Assembly (NCBI GenBank): GCA_032191485.1
Contig: JAVDOI010000003.1
Location: 21,190,873-21,254,872 of the forward strand
Source: Leptoclinus maculatus
Taxonomy: Eukaryota; Chordata; Actinopteri; Perciformes; Stichaeidae
DNA length: 64,000 bases
Direction: 5' to 3'
Position 1 is the first letter of the stretch. The number at the start of each line of letters is the position of its first letter. Made by a program: the position numbers and the translations under genes. The notes below the pieces were generated by a model. It did not search any database. It was not told the origin of the DNA and saw only the letters and a program-made list of their open reading frames with translations. Of this stretch, positions 38,191 to 51,450 are shown in pieces.

Positions 38191-41100
38191 CTGGATGTGG
38201 ACAAATGATACAGAGAGTTGAGGGTGGATCTTTAGACTGCATCTCAAATATTCCTCACACAATGTAAACCAAAAATCGATACAATACAAAAAGTGGCGTT
38301 CCAGCTCGTAAGAGTTACCTTTTAGTCACTGGTTGTCCGGCTGTAGCTGCCTGTAGACCTGCAGCGTCCTCCTAAAGCAGCAAACAAGACACACGAGTTG
38401 TGTTTACCTTCAAAACATCAACGACGGCAGAAAACGACGACTGCAGTGGTTTTTAGATGTGATGGTCCAGCACTACAGAACGTACTTATTTAATGTTTTA
38501 CTGTCATGTTTTTGGATTCATATTGCTGCTGCATTAATGTGCATGTTGCATTTTACTGCTGTTTTCATGACATTCATATAGCACACTAAAAAAGGCCTTT
38601 TTTTAGGATTTTTTTATAACTTTTTTTCACATTTTTATGGCTGAGCTAAGACGAAAGTTATCCGTCTGTCCGTTCCATTCTCGTGAACAAGATATCTCAC
38701 GAACGCCTGATTGGAATTTTATCCAACATCTGGATGACCTGCTTCGAAATCTTTGAGAAATTTACTTTTAGGTGACCTCTGACCACCAAAATCTAACAGA
38801 ATAAAACATAGTTTAACTTTTTTTTTATCACGTTTTTATGGCAGACTTTTCACTTGTAATTGAGTATTCATACGGTGTAAATATTCCTTTACATTGAAAT
38901 GTAATAATAACCAAACCCAAAGTTAGTTTGACTTTCACTCGTCTCACCAAAGGTAAGTACTCAGGTGTGCCGAGTGTTCCCAGACCGATGCTGTCCACCT
39001 CTGAGCCGGCTGAGCAGCTTCCCTGAGACACGGACAGCAAACACACCATCAGATGAGGCCGACAGAGGTCACAGGTCACCTCACTGTGTTCAGTGATCAC
39101 ATTATTCATACACACTGGTACTCGTGTAGCCGCTCATCGGTTTATGAAACCAGTATCACAGCAGGTTAAAGAAGTCACATGGACCTACCAGTCTTCCCTG
39201 CAGCGTGCTCAGGTCAGCAGCCACCTGCCGCAGCAGGAGATGCAGTTTGTTGCCGATGACGTGGACCTTCTCCTTGGCCTCCAGGCTGTCTTCTCCCGTG
39301 GCCTCCAGGAGGAGCTGAGAGGAGATCTCCTGCAGCGAGGAGACCTCCCGCTGGCGGCCGCGCAGCTCCTCCTGCAGAGCCTGCAGCAAGGGGGGGGGGG
39401 GGGGGGGGGGGGGCGACAGAGAGCACAGCAGTCAGCGCACAGCAGGTACTGAACAGGTGTTTGATGGACAGACGGAGCTGAGAGTTCACCAGAAGAACAA
39501 CATCCTCATGAACAAGTTCCGACTCTGGAGCAGGCTCGATGGAAAAACACCGTCAAATGAGGACCAAGGGAACATGTGCACATTTATATTTGTTCTCGGT
39601 TGAAGCTCTCGGAGAAGAACTAAGTGTACAAGCCAGTGAACTCATCCAAATATAGCCGTCATCACCGCTGTTAACCCGAGAGAGTTATAGAAGAGCACTT
39701 TTCCATTACCTTCCATTTATGGGATATAGCGAATGTTAAGTAAATGAATTGTGTATATTTAAAGGTAAAACACTACATAACTCAAGGCAACAAGTTTAAC
39801 TCAAATTGCCAGTATAAGAGGCGGAGAGCGATTAAGTCCCGCCCACAACTGCAACTGGAAAACAATCCACCTCTCTCCGTTGACTTTGTGTTGAGTGAAG
39901 GGGCCTCCTTGTTACTTTGGTCTCTTAGCAAACAGGAAAACACACAAAAGCTGCTGCGTGGTGGGATGCACCACCAACCGGGTAAAGAACCCAGAACTGA
40001 ACCTTTAGGAAGTCAAAGTGAGGCATCAGCAGGACGACAACACTCAGTGTGTCTGTATGCATTCTGTCCAAATGTCAGTTTTAGGTACTTTGACAGCATG
40101 CAACATATAAACCTATGCAGTATTATGTTAGCAAGTACCGCTAACACACAGCTAACATTAGCTTTAACAGCTAACTTGAGCTATTATTATAGTTATCTGC
40201 TCCGCAGGGTTAGGGTTAACAGACAGAGTATAATCAGAGTACGATGAGCTCCGTCTCTATCGTTAGTGCCAAAATAAAGACTACATTTCCCATAAGCCCC
40301 TTCACCAGCTGTTGGAAACCTCTTCCCTTAGCTTACTAAAATCAGACTCAGACATATTGGAAGATGCTTGGAAAAAAATGCTTCTGGCGATGATGAACCG
40401 ATCGGTCGCCTGCTCACCGTCAGCGTGTCCCGGTGCTGCAGCAGGACGGAGCGAGGCGTCGACCGGTCGACGACATTCACGACGGAGAGTTTGTTCTCAG
40501 CCTGAGCGAGCCACAGCAGCAGAGAGTGCAGCGTCTCGTGAAACTCCTGCAGAAGAAGAAGAACACAAGAGGTCATTTAAAACGTTCATCGCATCACATT
40601 TTCTGAACCACAGTAATTATTGTAAACTCAAATGTGTTCACGTGAAGAACCAGAGGATGTCTGACCTGACACTGCATGAGTGCAGAGTGCAGCCTCCTCT
40701 CCCAGCTCTCCAGGCCGCCGCAGGCCTGCGTCCAGCTGCGATTGGCTGAGCCGAGAGCGTCCTGCAGCTCCCGCAGCTCGGCGCTGTCGCCCCGCAGGAA
40801 GTGTCGGCTGCTCAGGTTGGCGGAGATCATCAGACACTTGTAGCTGTTGAAGGTCTTCTGCATCTCCTATAACAAATCAAAAAGAAGACAAGGAAGAAGA
40901 TGAGATGAAGTGTTTGTCGTCATCCGACTGTCCCTGCGTGGTTATCCGGTGCTGTTGGCGCTTTACTTTTAGTTTCCTGATGTTGACCTCGATGTCTCGG
41001 ATGTCGGTGGACGGTTCGATGCGCTGCAGCCTCTCCAGCTCTGGCAGCACCCGGCCCAACCAGGAAGTGACATCGCAGAGGTCAGAGTTCAGCTTCTGCC

Positions 41101-41618
41101 ACTGCTCCAGGTCCTGCTTGATGTCCGACTCGCTGCTGAACTGCTGCACTTGTAGCAGCTCCCAGCGCTCGATCACACCTGCAGAGTCCGCGGTTATTAA
41201 ACGTGTCGTGATGCTTTGTTGTGTTCAGACTTTAAGATTCTCATCAAACCACTTTTTTTAGTTGCGTCTCTCCAAAAACCTTTTAGCAGGATGACTTGTT
41301 CAAGTGAATTCATTTCATGATTAACAATAAATCCAGAATTTAGTGTACATGTGAGTCAGCATTGGTAATCTTGAGACACTAGTAAGAGTACGCTAGATTT
41401 ATAAAATGAGCTCTCTGTCTTTAATTTCCCAGAAACTCCAACAGAGTGAGACCTCTCACGCTGCCGCTTATCTCCGTCAGGGTACCTGTGCTGGTCTGCT
41501 TGTCGGCCGTGCTGCTGGTCAGACCCGGATCCTCCAGATCCCCCTCGTCATTCAGGATCAGCTTCACCCTCTTCACGCTGTTGATGGTGCCGCTGCACTC
41601 CGACATCAGCTTAGCCTG

Positions 41619-41651
<33 letters not shown>

Positions 41652-44600
41652 CTTCAGTGAAAAACGAAGACACTTAAATGTCTTTAGCTGATGGACACTT
41701 GAAGTCTTCAAAGGTCTTGATGCGTGCGTGTCCTTACGTAGCCCTGCTGGTGGAAGGGAGTACTGGTGATGTGAGTGGGAGACGAGTTCAGACCTCGGGG
41801 AACCCGTTTCCGCTCTGGGGAGTCGGGCTGGTGCCAGCTGGGCGGGTCGGTCACGGACTTCACTGAGGAGAGAGAAAAGGAAAAAGTTTAGCAAAGGCAG
41901 TGTGAGAATAAGGAAGAAAGAAGAAAAGCAGAGAGAGAGAGAGCAGCAAAAACCATGAAAAGGTTCATTAAAATGTGAACCTCAGAAAAAGAGAGAACAG
42001 AGTAATAACCATCAGACGCATCACACAGCCTCGTGATTTACACAAACCATCCGTCAAAGACATGCAAAGAACAGCATCACAAACACAAATGGATGAATAG
42101 CATCCATCGTCACGTCATACAGGTTTCATAAAGTTTAGATCTCCGTAAACAATTGTTATCACGATGTAATCAACGTGAATAATATCGTGATAAGTTGTCG
42201 TGGTGCACAGTAGAGCGGCAGTTATTTTCATTGGAGATTAATCTGCTGATTATTGAACCACAATATATTCACATTTAAGAAGCTGGAGTTTTGGAACAAA
42301 GTGACTCAAACCAAATAGCAAAATAGTTGCTGATTAATTGATTTTTGCAGCTCTAGTGCACAGCCACATCTGTATCTTGAGGTACAAATGTGGCAGAAGC
42401 AAGGTGTCTGTGAATTAGATGAAGGATGGGGAGGTGAGGTACGGCTGGGTGGGTTTTCGGGGGTTGCTAGGAGATGGAATGTGGGTCCGTGAGCACACAG
42501 CATGCAGGAGGCAGAGCGCCTACCCGAGGCAGCCGTCGCTGCTCTGACAGTCGCTCTAACAAAGGACTCTGAGCTCTCTGTGACATTCACATCTGTAAGA
42601 GAGAGCGGAGGTCAGCGGGAAAGGCCGCTCTGGGAAAAAGGACGGAGCTCTGGCACAAGTCATGGAGTCATGTTTCAGGAACGTTTAGGATCAGAACAAC
42701 GGAGACGCAGAGAAGATCTGCGTCCAATTTTGTAATTTCAGTAACGAGGACTTGAAGAGGAACGCTGGTGATCTCTGATATTTAAGACCCAAAGAACAAC
42801 GCGTTAGTCCGCGTTTACTTTTAGACTTTCCTGCCATGACTGTGGCTCTCAGCCCCAAACTCATTGTTCTCCTACTGAAGGCATCGTCGTTAAAAACGGG
42901 TCATAAATAAATACTTAAACTTTATCATTTAAAGTGGAAGTCATTTTCATTTTAGCAAAGTACAACATGATATTTCTCATTCTTGTTGACCATTTTTAAA
43001 ACCAATGTAACTTTCAAGATGATCCTTGGTCTCTTATAATTTCACTTCAGTCTGGTTGCACAAAACACCTTAAGTTTGACACTTAAGGTTTAATTTCTCC
43101 TTAGCTGAGGGATTTACTTAAGGCTGCTTCACAGAATCCCTTTGAAAGGTTCCCCGAGTTAAGGAACGTTAAGGTGTTTACTGCATTGACAGAGATCGTG
43201 TTCCTCTAATGAACTAATTGGTTAGAGGAGGAAAGGATTAAACTTCCGGAGGAATATTAATAAAAGAAAGCAAAAACCTAAATGTAAATTTGATCCGCAA
43301 ATAACAGCAAACAGACGATATATCGCCATAAACTCGGACATGCTGCGGTAAATATCGAGTCATATGTACCTTAAGGGTTTTTTGTGCAACGGTTTAACTA
43401 ACTTTAAGAGATTCCTTAAGTATAAGACCAAGAGAAAAATGTAAGGGATTTTTGTGCAACCAATGTTATTTTAAGGAAACCTTAACTCTGACTTTAAGGA
43501 AAAGTTGAACTTAAAACTCTTTTTTAACTCTTTGTGTTGCTTTGTATTCATGTTTCACGTAATCTGATGATTGATTCTCAAAAAAAAAAAACTGTCATTT
43601 TATATACAATACACAAAAGAAATACAAAAAGCAGCAGTGATCACCTGACAGGGCGCTGAAGTAGGTGGCGTCCTCGTCGTCCTCATGTGACGACGACCCT
43701 CCCACGTCCACAGTGTGGTCCCACTCCAGCGGGATGGAGTCCACGCTGACGGGGGTCTCTCTTCCCGACTGCTCCAGAGGGGGCACTAGGAGGTGACACA
43801 CGGCCTGCCGTCCAGCTGAGACTCCACCCGCTGCTGGAGCCTCCTCCTCCTCCTCCTCATCCTCCTCCTTCCTCGCCTCCTCCCAGGAGGAAGTCCCGTT
43901 GGTTAGATCAGCTGTGTCGTCCAGGTCGGTGTCCCGGTCTGACAGTTCCCTCTCCTCCTCCAGAACCTTCAGAAACATAGAAGAAGAAAGCTCCAATTTG
44001 ACTTCAATTTAAACAAGCAACAGTCTTTCTCTGAAACACTTTATTTACCTATTGATTAACACACACAGAACCAGATGTGGACGATATTAACAAGAAGAAC
44101 CTCTGCAGCATGCAGTACTGACCGGGCGCCTGTTGACGAGGCGGTGGTGGAAGCGAGCCACTCTGCCGAACACCTCCTGGCAGTAGGAGTGCAGCTCCTC
44201 CAGCTCGTCCTCGATCAGCACGGCGTCCAGAGGGGCGCTCTTCTGGATCAGGTTCTCCCCGAACACGATGAGGGCGTCGATCTTGTTGGTGTTCAGCGTG
44301 ATCTCCTGCTGGAAGCCCTGCAGACGGGGAGGAGAAGACTCTGGTTTCTTGTTTGTCTTTAATAAAAAGGTTTGAAAATGAGAAGCGCGTGTGTGCTAAC
44401 TTACGTTGAGCTGCCTCATCTTGTCCTCGACGTCGCTCTCTGAGAAGTGCTCCACGTTGGTGAGCTGGAGGTCCATCTCCGTCAGCCAGACCAGGATCCC
44501 CTCACGCGTTCCCTCAAAGTCTTCTCTCTGAGAGGTGAAGTGCTGCAGGAGCACAGAGCAGAGGGAGGACGCCATTATTTAAATGCTTAGTTTAGTTAAA

Positions 44601-47600
44601 GTCATCTCTATATGTATCGCTTCTGTCATATGGGTTGATATGTTCCTTCAGTTGTTCTCCCTGAGGTTTCTTCCTTCAGTTGTTTTTCCAAGGGTCCAAG
44701 GACAGATTGTAAAGCCTTCTGAGGCTTGTTGACTGTTGACCCTGGTCTGCTGCACAATTCCCTTGATGTAAATATCACTTATCGCCCGCAAAGGTCAACC
44801 AGCACCAATCAGCTCGATTCTTTGATCACACACACGACCTTTACGAAGCAACATCAACACACTCCATCTGCTCAGCGCCGAATGCTGCGATGAAAAAACG
44901 GCTTCCTGCCAACGTGGCGCCTCCAGCCTCGTTACCGTCTGAGAAGTGACCTCAATCCTGGAGGCTTAAAGCAGAGCTGGGAGCAGGGAGATGCTACTCA
45001 GATCAGCTGGGAGGCTTTGATACATGCTGATGTTTGGCTCTCTGGTTTTTTATCTTACTTGTTTTCATGCGTGCAGGTTTAATACATCGATCTGTTGCTG
45101 CCGTTTGTGTTGATTTCCCCGTCTCACCTTTAGTCTGCGGAGGACAGACGCCACCCTCTTCTGCAGGCTGTCCCACCTCTGGTTCCCCTCGTGGACCAGG
45201 ACTTTGAGCTTGCTGGCGGCGTCGGTCCGGTTCTCTCGGGCCAGGCGGCGGTACTGTTTGTTGACCAGCTCCAGCTGAGTCAGGCGCTCGTGAACCTGCC
45301 GCTGGAACGCCTGACGAGAGAACGAGAGGAAACATGAGTTACTCTGTTGAGGAGCCACAGAATGTAGTTTTTAGTTTGTGTTGCACTTAGTGAAAAGGGA
45401 CAGAAAGTCTGAAAATGTGCACATGCAGTGTATCAATCTGCAGCTTTGAAGCAATAGAATCTAAAGTTACAGACTCGATGGCCCCGACTCTGTATTGATA
45501 AATCCACGACGCTGTCCGTGGTGCTGAAGTAGTCGACGGGTTTGTAATTGCGACTTTTTCTATGACCCCTTCTGTCAGTTTGGATCAATAATATTCTCTA
45601 ATATCCATAGCTATGGGTAACCCCCCGGTTATTAAAAAAAAAAATCACACAACCCCCCCCCTGCCTAACAATTGCTGAATTAAGATTTTATACTTCATAA
45701 TTATTCAGGCATTCAAATTAATTTTAGTCTATTATACTTTTAATTTGGAGTCCATAACATTCCATTGGTATTACACCTTTTCTTGTCTGTATTTACTTGT
45801 AAAACACTTTGAACTATATCACCATATACACAAATACCTTTAAAATCAAGACCCAAGCCTGGATTTTTGGGGAGGAAGGAAATAAGGGTGGAAAGACAAA
45901 ATCAATAACAAAGCACACACCCCTTTTCCGTGCCTTCTTTTTTTTAAATAAGGTAATTTAAATACACAGTCTGACAAGTCGACGCTGCCCAAAGCACAAG
46001 ACCTCCACTAGAAGCTGCTCAGGAAGATTAAAAACCTTTTTCCAGTCGCTTTGTGGATTTAAACCTTGATCCTCGAACCATTACACTCCCAGTCCCACAG
46101 CTACCATTACATGTCACCATAAAGGTCACTGGTCCCCCCCCACAGGATGGAGTGTGTTTAGTCAGCAACACCATCTACACTGGATCCCTGTTGCTGTGGA
46201 CATGAGGGCACTTTGGCAACTGCTCTGGTAGCAGCAGCAACCTGTCAATCACACGGTAGCCCCGCCCCTAAAGCATACCCTGCTTTATGGTCTGTTTGAC
46301 TCTAAATGGACCATCATTTACTAAATGAACATCATGCTGTATTGAAGAAGACTTGAAACTAGAGATTGAGACCATAAACTCATGTTTACAATGTTTACTG
46401 AGGTAATAAATCAAGAGAGAAGTAGAGTCATTTTCTCATAGACTTCTATACAACCAGAGGAGTCGCCCCCTGGTGGACACTAGAGAGAATGCAGCTTTAA
46501 GACATGAAGCTTTGGCTTCATTCGGCAGAACCGGAGGTTGCCGTCTGGTTTTAGGCTACCCTAAATACAAGCAGGACATTTAACTTATTATCTTTCTTTG
46601 CATCGCTTTGGCTTTAGGCCTTCCTTTACGGTATTCTGCCGAAGTGAAACAAGCAAGCAAGAAAGAATTTGTCTCCTGACCTCGAACTTCTTGAGCTCCT
46701 CCTTGGCGCTGGTGTAGAGGACGTCGGCAGAGTCCGGGCTCGCCGCGGTGAGCTCAGATGTCTTCAGCCAGTCTTCAAAGCGAGAGAAGTCGTCCAGGAA
46801 CTTACACCAGAGACGCCAGGTCTCCTCAATCCTGAAAGCAACAGGGATCCTTTCACTTTTGTGTAATGTCAACTGAGAAAACCTGAGCAGCTTCGGAGCA
46901 GGAAACAGAACCAATGACGGGCAGATGAGACAGTTCATTCATTATAAAATGTATCTCTACTCTAATTATTCTTTATGAAACATGCAATACAAAGATTGAC
47001 TGACTCATGTTTGTGGGTATTGAATCATCCTGTTTTTTGTTGGGATGACCCACTGATTTTCGAGGGAGCTTTCTGTTAATTGTGACCGCTCACCTCATCC
47101 TCCTCTCCATGGACATGGCGCAGATGTTCCTCCAGCGTCGGTCCAGGCTGCGCGTGGTCTGCTGGATCGAGTCGTTCTCGGAGTCGCCGCCGCAGGCGTC
47201 GGCGTCGTGGAGCAGGACGTCGCACAGCGTCAGCACCGACGCCACGCTCTCCGTGTGCTGCTCGATGTCCCGCTGCAGATCCTGCAGGTCGAAAAACGGC
47301 AAAGTTTGAGTCACGTGCAGCTCAGCTATTGGGCAAGGTTTTGCTCATCGATACAACGATATCATAATTACTCAAAGTGACCATATGGGGAACCATATTT
47401 TCAGTTTCGGCAACCAAAAGCCGCGTCCTGATTACCAGCCTGGCACTTTTAAAAGATATTTCACAAGCCTTCATCTATGAAGCCCGACAGCACTTTTGTC
47501 GGCTCTCGTTTGTTCACAGTTACCACTCTCCAGGGTTGCCATGGTGACAGATGAAAGCTTAAAGAGCCCCTCCACACAGGACTCATTTCAGCCGTCCGTC

Positions 47601-50600
47601 ATCCACTAATGGAGAGAGCTGCAGCCTTCTTCATGAGGAGGCGTCTCTTGTTTGGCTTTCACCCCGGCTCGGTTCTGTATTTCTTCCTCACGTGTTTCAT
47701 TGTGTGTCACACGTCTCTCTCTCTCTCTCTCTCTTTCATGAACCATTTCTTTCTTCAGACATGAACTCTTTCCTCAGATATGTCCATGTTAGCAAAGAGA
47801 TAATTCAGTGCCTCAACTAATGAGCCAAGTCAGCGTCTTCCTTCATTATCATGTAGTGAAAATGAAGTGCATCTGACCTCAAAGTCCATCATACAACTAG
47901 AACAAGAAACATCCAAACTCTCCTAGAACCTGCAGGTTTTGACAGCAACGGCAACTTCTGGACAAAATTGCCCATTTTATAACTGTCAGCAGCTTTTTAT
48001 GAACAATGAAATGTCTGCAGGAAGCACTCGGTTTGACATGTTTTGGGGCGGAGCGGAGCACTTTGAGAATTTAAGAAAATGTTCAGCTTTTCAGAAAACA
48101 CAACGATGGTTGTGGTTCATGGTTGCTGTGGTGTTTCAGAGCTAAGTGTTCTTAAAATAATCCTGTGTCTGCACCAAAGTAAGCGCTGGGATCAGATATA
48201 ACAGATGAGATGAGTTGTTGTCGTGGACACAAGGCGCTCTTACACACGGTGACGGTAGAGGAACACAGTTTCTGGGAAAAAGTTGGACAACCGTCATTTG
48301 TTTTGATGTCATTGATTACATCGTTCAGATGCAGCCCGGTGTTACCGTTTCATGCTGTGGAGCGTCGGTGAATGAAGCCTCGTGTTGATAGTTTCACTGC
48401 AACTACAGACGAATATCAACCCGACAAATGATCCAAATACTGCGGCCTCAGTTTATCATAAAGAGGCTGAAGGTCTGACATGTTACATGCGATTCACCAG
48501 CGATTCTTTTGATTTTCCCGGCCCATAGGCTACATTTAGTTTGTGCTTTTTGAGCACTACTGTCTGAGTTGATATGTTGCTGTGACTTTCATTCATTCAT
48601 TCATCTCACTTCTATTCTAATCTGCATTGATATGTAAATCTGTAGACAGGAAACAGTTAGTAGTCCGTGGTTGAATGCACACAAACAGTCCGTGTGGAGA
48701 GTAAAAGAGACGCGATGCATCTGGGAACCCACCGGCTGTCGTCTGACAATAGTTTCGCTTTTTATTTGTTGAGCTTGTAAACTACTTTTGAAACAATCTG
48801 GTCGTACACGTCGTCTCTCAACTCCACCTCCAGTTATGCATCTCAAGCTGATATTCGGACCGTAAACAGTGAGCACAAGGAAAAGGACGTTTTGGCCCGG
48901 ATGTCCGTTGGCTCCACCAGAACTCCTTGACCCCCCAGAGGCGTATCTGAGGTCAGAGCGATAGCCGAAAGGTTTCCATCCTTTAATTGTACACAAACAC
49001 ACAGATCTGACCATGCAGCCAAAGATCCAATCTCATTCTTCCTCTGTCTGAATATGTCTCTCTCTAAACCTTCCAATCCATCCACCGCCTCTCATTCCAA
49101 GAAGCCTTTCTCCTTTTAGGAAAGTACCAGTTCGGATACAAAACGGACAAACTGGTTAAAGTCCATTTCCTTTCTTTGGGCCGCCGGCTGAGGCCGAGCT
49201 GTCGAGTGCATTTACCGTCTCTCAGCCCAGTGTGACAGCTTCCTCCCTCACAAATATCCATCTTGCTGCCGCTGAGATTTTACTTTGCAGCAAGCATTAC
49301 TCTACTCTTCTGTTATCATGCTGCGGACCACAGCGGGGTGGCCGTCACATAAAGGGTTTAAAAGCAGGCGTGCATCACTAGCGAGTGAGTAAGCGATACT
49401 TCCTGCCCCCTAAAATTCCCCTCAAAGTGCCATGTGGTGTCTCCCCTCAAAGTGGAGTCTCCAGTCTGCCCCTTAAAGCTTCTTAAGCCTTTATGTCACC
49501 TGGAAGATGTCCGAGTTCGGTTGTTATATGGAGGTAGGAGGTCTGAGGACCGCTGGGAATTACCATTTGGAAGTTTTCTTTTGTCTGTCCCGGAGACCTC
49601 CCTTATCTGTCAGCATGGTTTGGTGAAAGCCTCTAATTACAACAGAACCAATCAACCTCAGCCACGTATTGAACAGCAGCTGACTTCCAGTCATGGTCTT
49701 CATCACTAAGAACCTAAACTAAAGGAAACTCTTTCTCTTCTACTAGATATTTCACCATAGCTCTCATGAATCTCCCTAAAACAAGAACTATTCTGTCTTG
49801 GCCCACCTGCTGCTCGGCCAGTTTCCTCTGAATCTCGTCGCTGTGGCAGACGTTGTAGACCACCGGCTTGGCCAGCTCCGCCTCGATGCGAGAGAGCCAC
49901 GTCCGCAGGTTGCTCATGTTCTTGTCAAGCTGCTGCACCGTCACCAGCGTCTCCTTCAGCTTTCGCACCCTGCCGAGAGAGAGAAAAACGTCACGTTACA
50001 GGAAGGCGTCGCTGGAGCTTCGCTGGTTAAGGATCGTATAATTATCGCATATTTTCCTCCATCTATCCATCACAAGTATTGTGTGTGTATCAGAGCTCCA
50101 CTGTTGTACAAAAACTATGAAAAACATCAACTGAACTGATACGAAAAGCAAAATCTGTCCCGTTTAAAACCAGAAGTCTCATAAGAGACACTTTGAGATG
50201 CAGTGTGACGACAACCCTCACTTCACAGAGCAGACATCACCCGTCACCCGAGCCATTGTTAGCACGACACGCTCGGCTCCACGCCGCAGCTTCGTCAGAG
50301 TCTCTGGGAAGTGCTTTGCTGTCGTTCTCACGTCGTGACACAACGGGGGTCATTATAGCTGACCTACATCCAGCTGAGAGCCGGGGGATGTCTGGTTGGG
50401 AGAGAGAGAGAGACCGCATTCCAGTTCAGCTCTCAGGTCAGTGAACTACATCGTTTTAACAAACCAGCACAATGCAGAGAGGGCGACACTGCACCGTCAT
50501 GTGACTGCAGCCGGTGAGAGCGTTCCACCAAAACACACGTGTGTGTGTGTGTGTGTGTGCGTGTGTGTGTGTAGATTGCACTCTTGTCTGACACTGACAA

Positions 50601-51261
50601 AACACAGCAGTCCTGCAGAAGTAGTTAATCAACTTATGAGCCTGGTGTCTGGTTTTCTTCTAACTGATCACACGCTCCCACACACTGTCTCCTTTGTCTG
50701 TGTGACTAGTTTGAGACAGACCATGAAACCGTAAACTGGGTCCCAGTTGAACGCGGCTGGCATGAGTCCAGATAAGAACGACAGCCAGGGTGTAAAAAAA
50801 CGTCCACTCCCCGTCTATGAGGCGTGAACCTGTGTTTGCATAAATGACGTGAAGTACGATGTGGAAGCGTTCAACACAGGAACACAGGGCTGTGACTTTC
50901 TACAACTCTTTTTTTTTTATATCTTGGAGAAATGCTTCTTTTAGAAAATAGAATAGGTTTCATGGGGATTGTCTGAGCATCTTATGAATGACTTTGAATA
51001 GTCTCACAGGACAGCGATGACAAGGTCAGTGCATCTCGTGGTATAGAGGAGCGCTTGTGCAGAAAGACTGCGCCTCAAACAAACACATCACAACGATATC
51101 AATGCACATTACCATTAATAACCTTAATAACTGGAAATATGTGTGTACGCTTCAGATGCTTCCAGGTGTCCATGTCAGAAGAATGATGCAACAAGCAACA
51201 ACAATCTCAGATGCTGCAACAGCAGACACTGTAGGGATGTTTGGCTCCTGATGCAGCTGCA

Positions 51262-51298
<37 letters not shown>

Positions 51299-51418
51299 CA
51301 TGTCTCTACAGTATCTGAGGATGTGTCAGTAAACGACGAAGCGGAGAGAAACATCAGCGACATATAAGACATGCTGCTGCGATCATGGACGGACGTATGT
51401 GCGGTGCTCGTTGCATCG

Positions 51419-51450
<32 letters not shown>

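Noticed and set aside
39093..39452. Plus-strand ORFs opposite syne2 exons (also 44075-44362, 61618-61956, 62734-63057, 63131-63418)
   Set aside because: They are antisense shadows of spectrin-repeat exons whose minus-strand reading has splice sites and family similarity.
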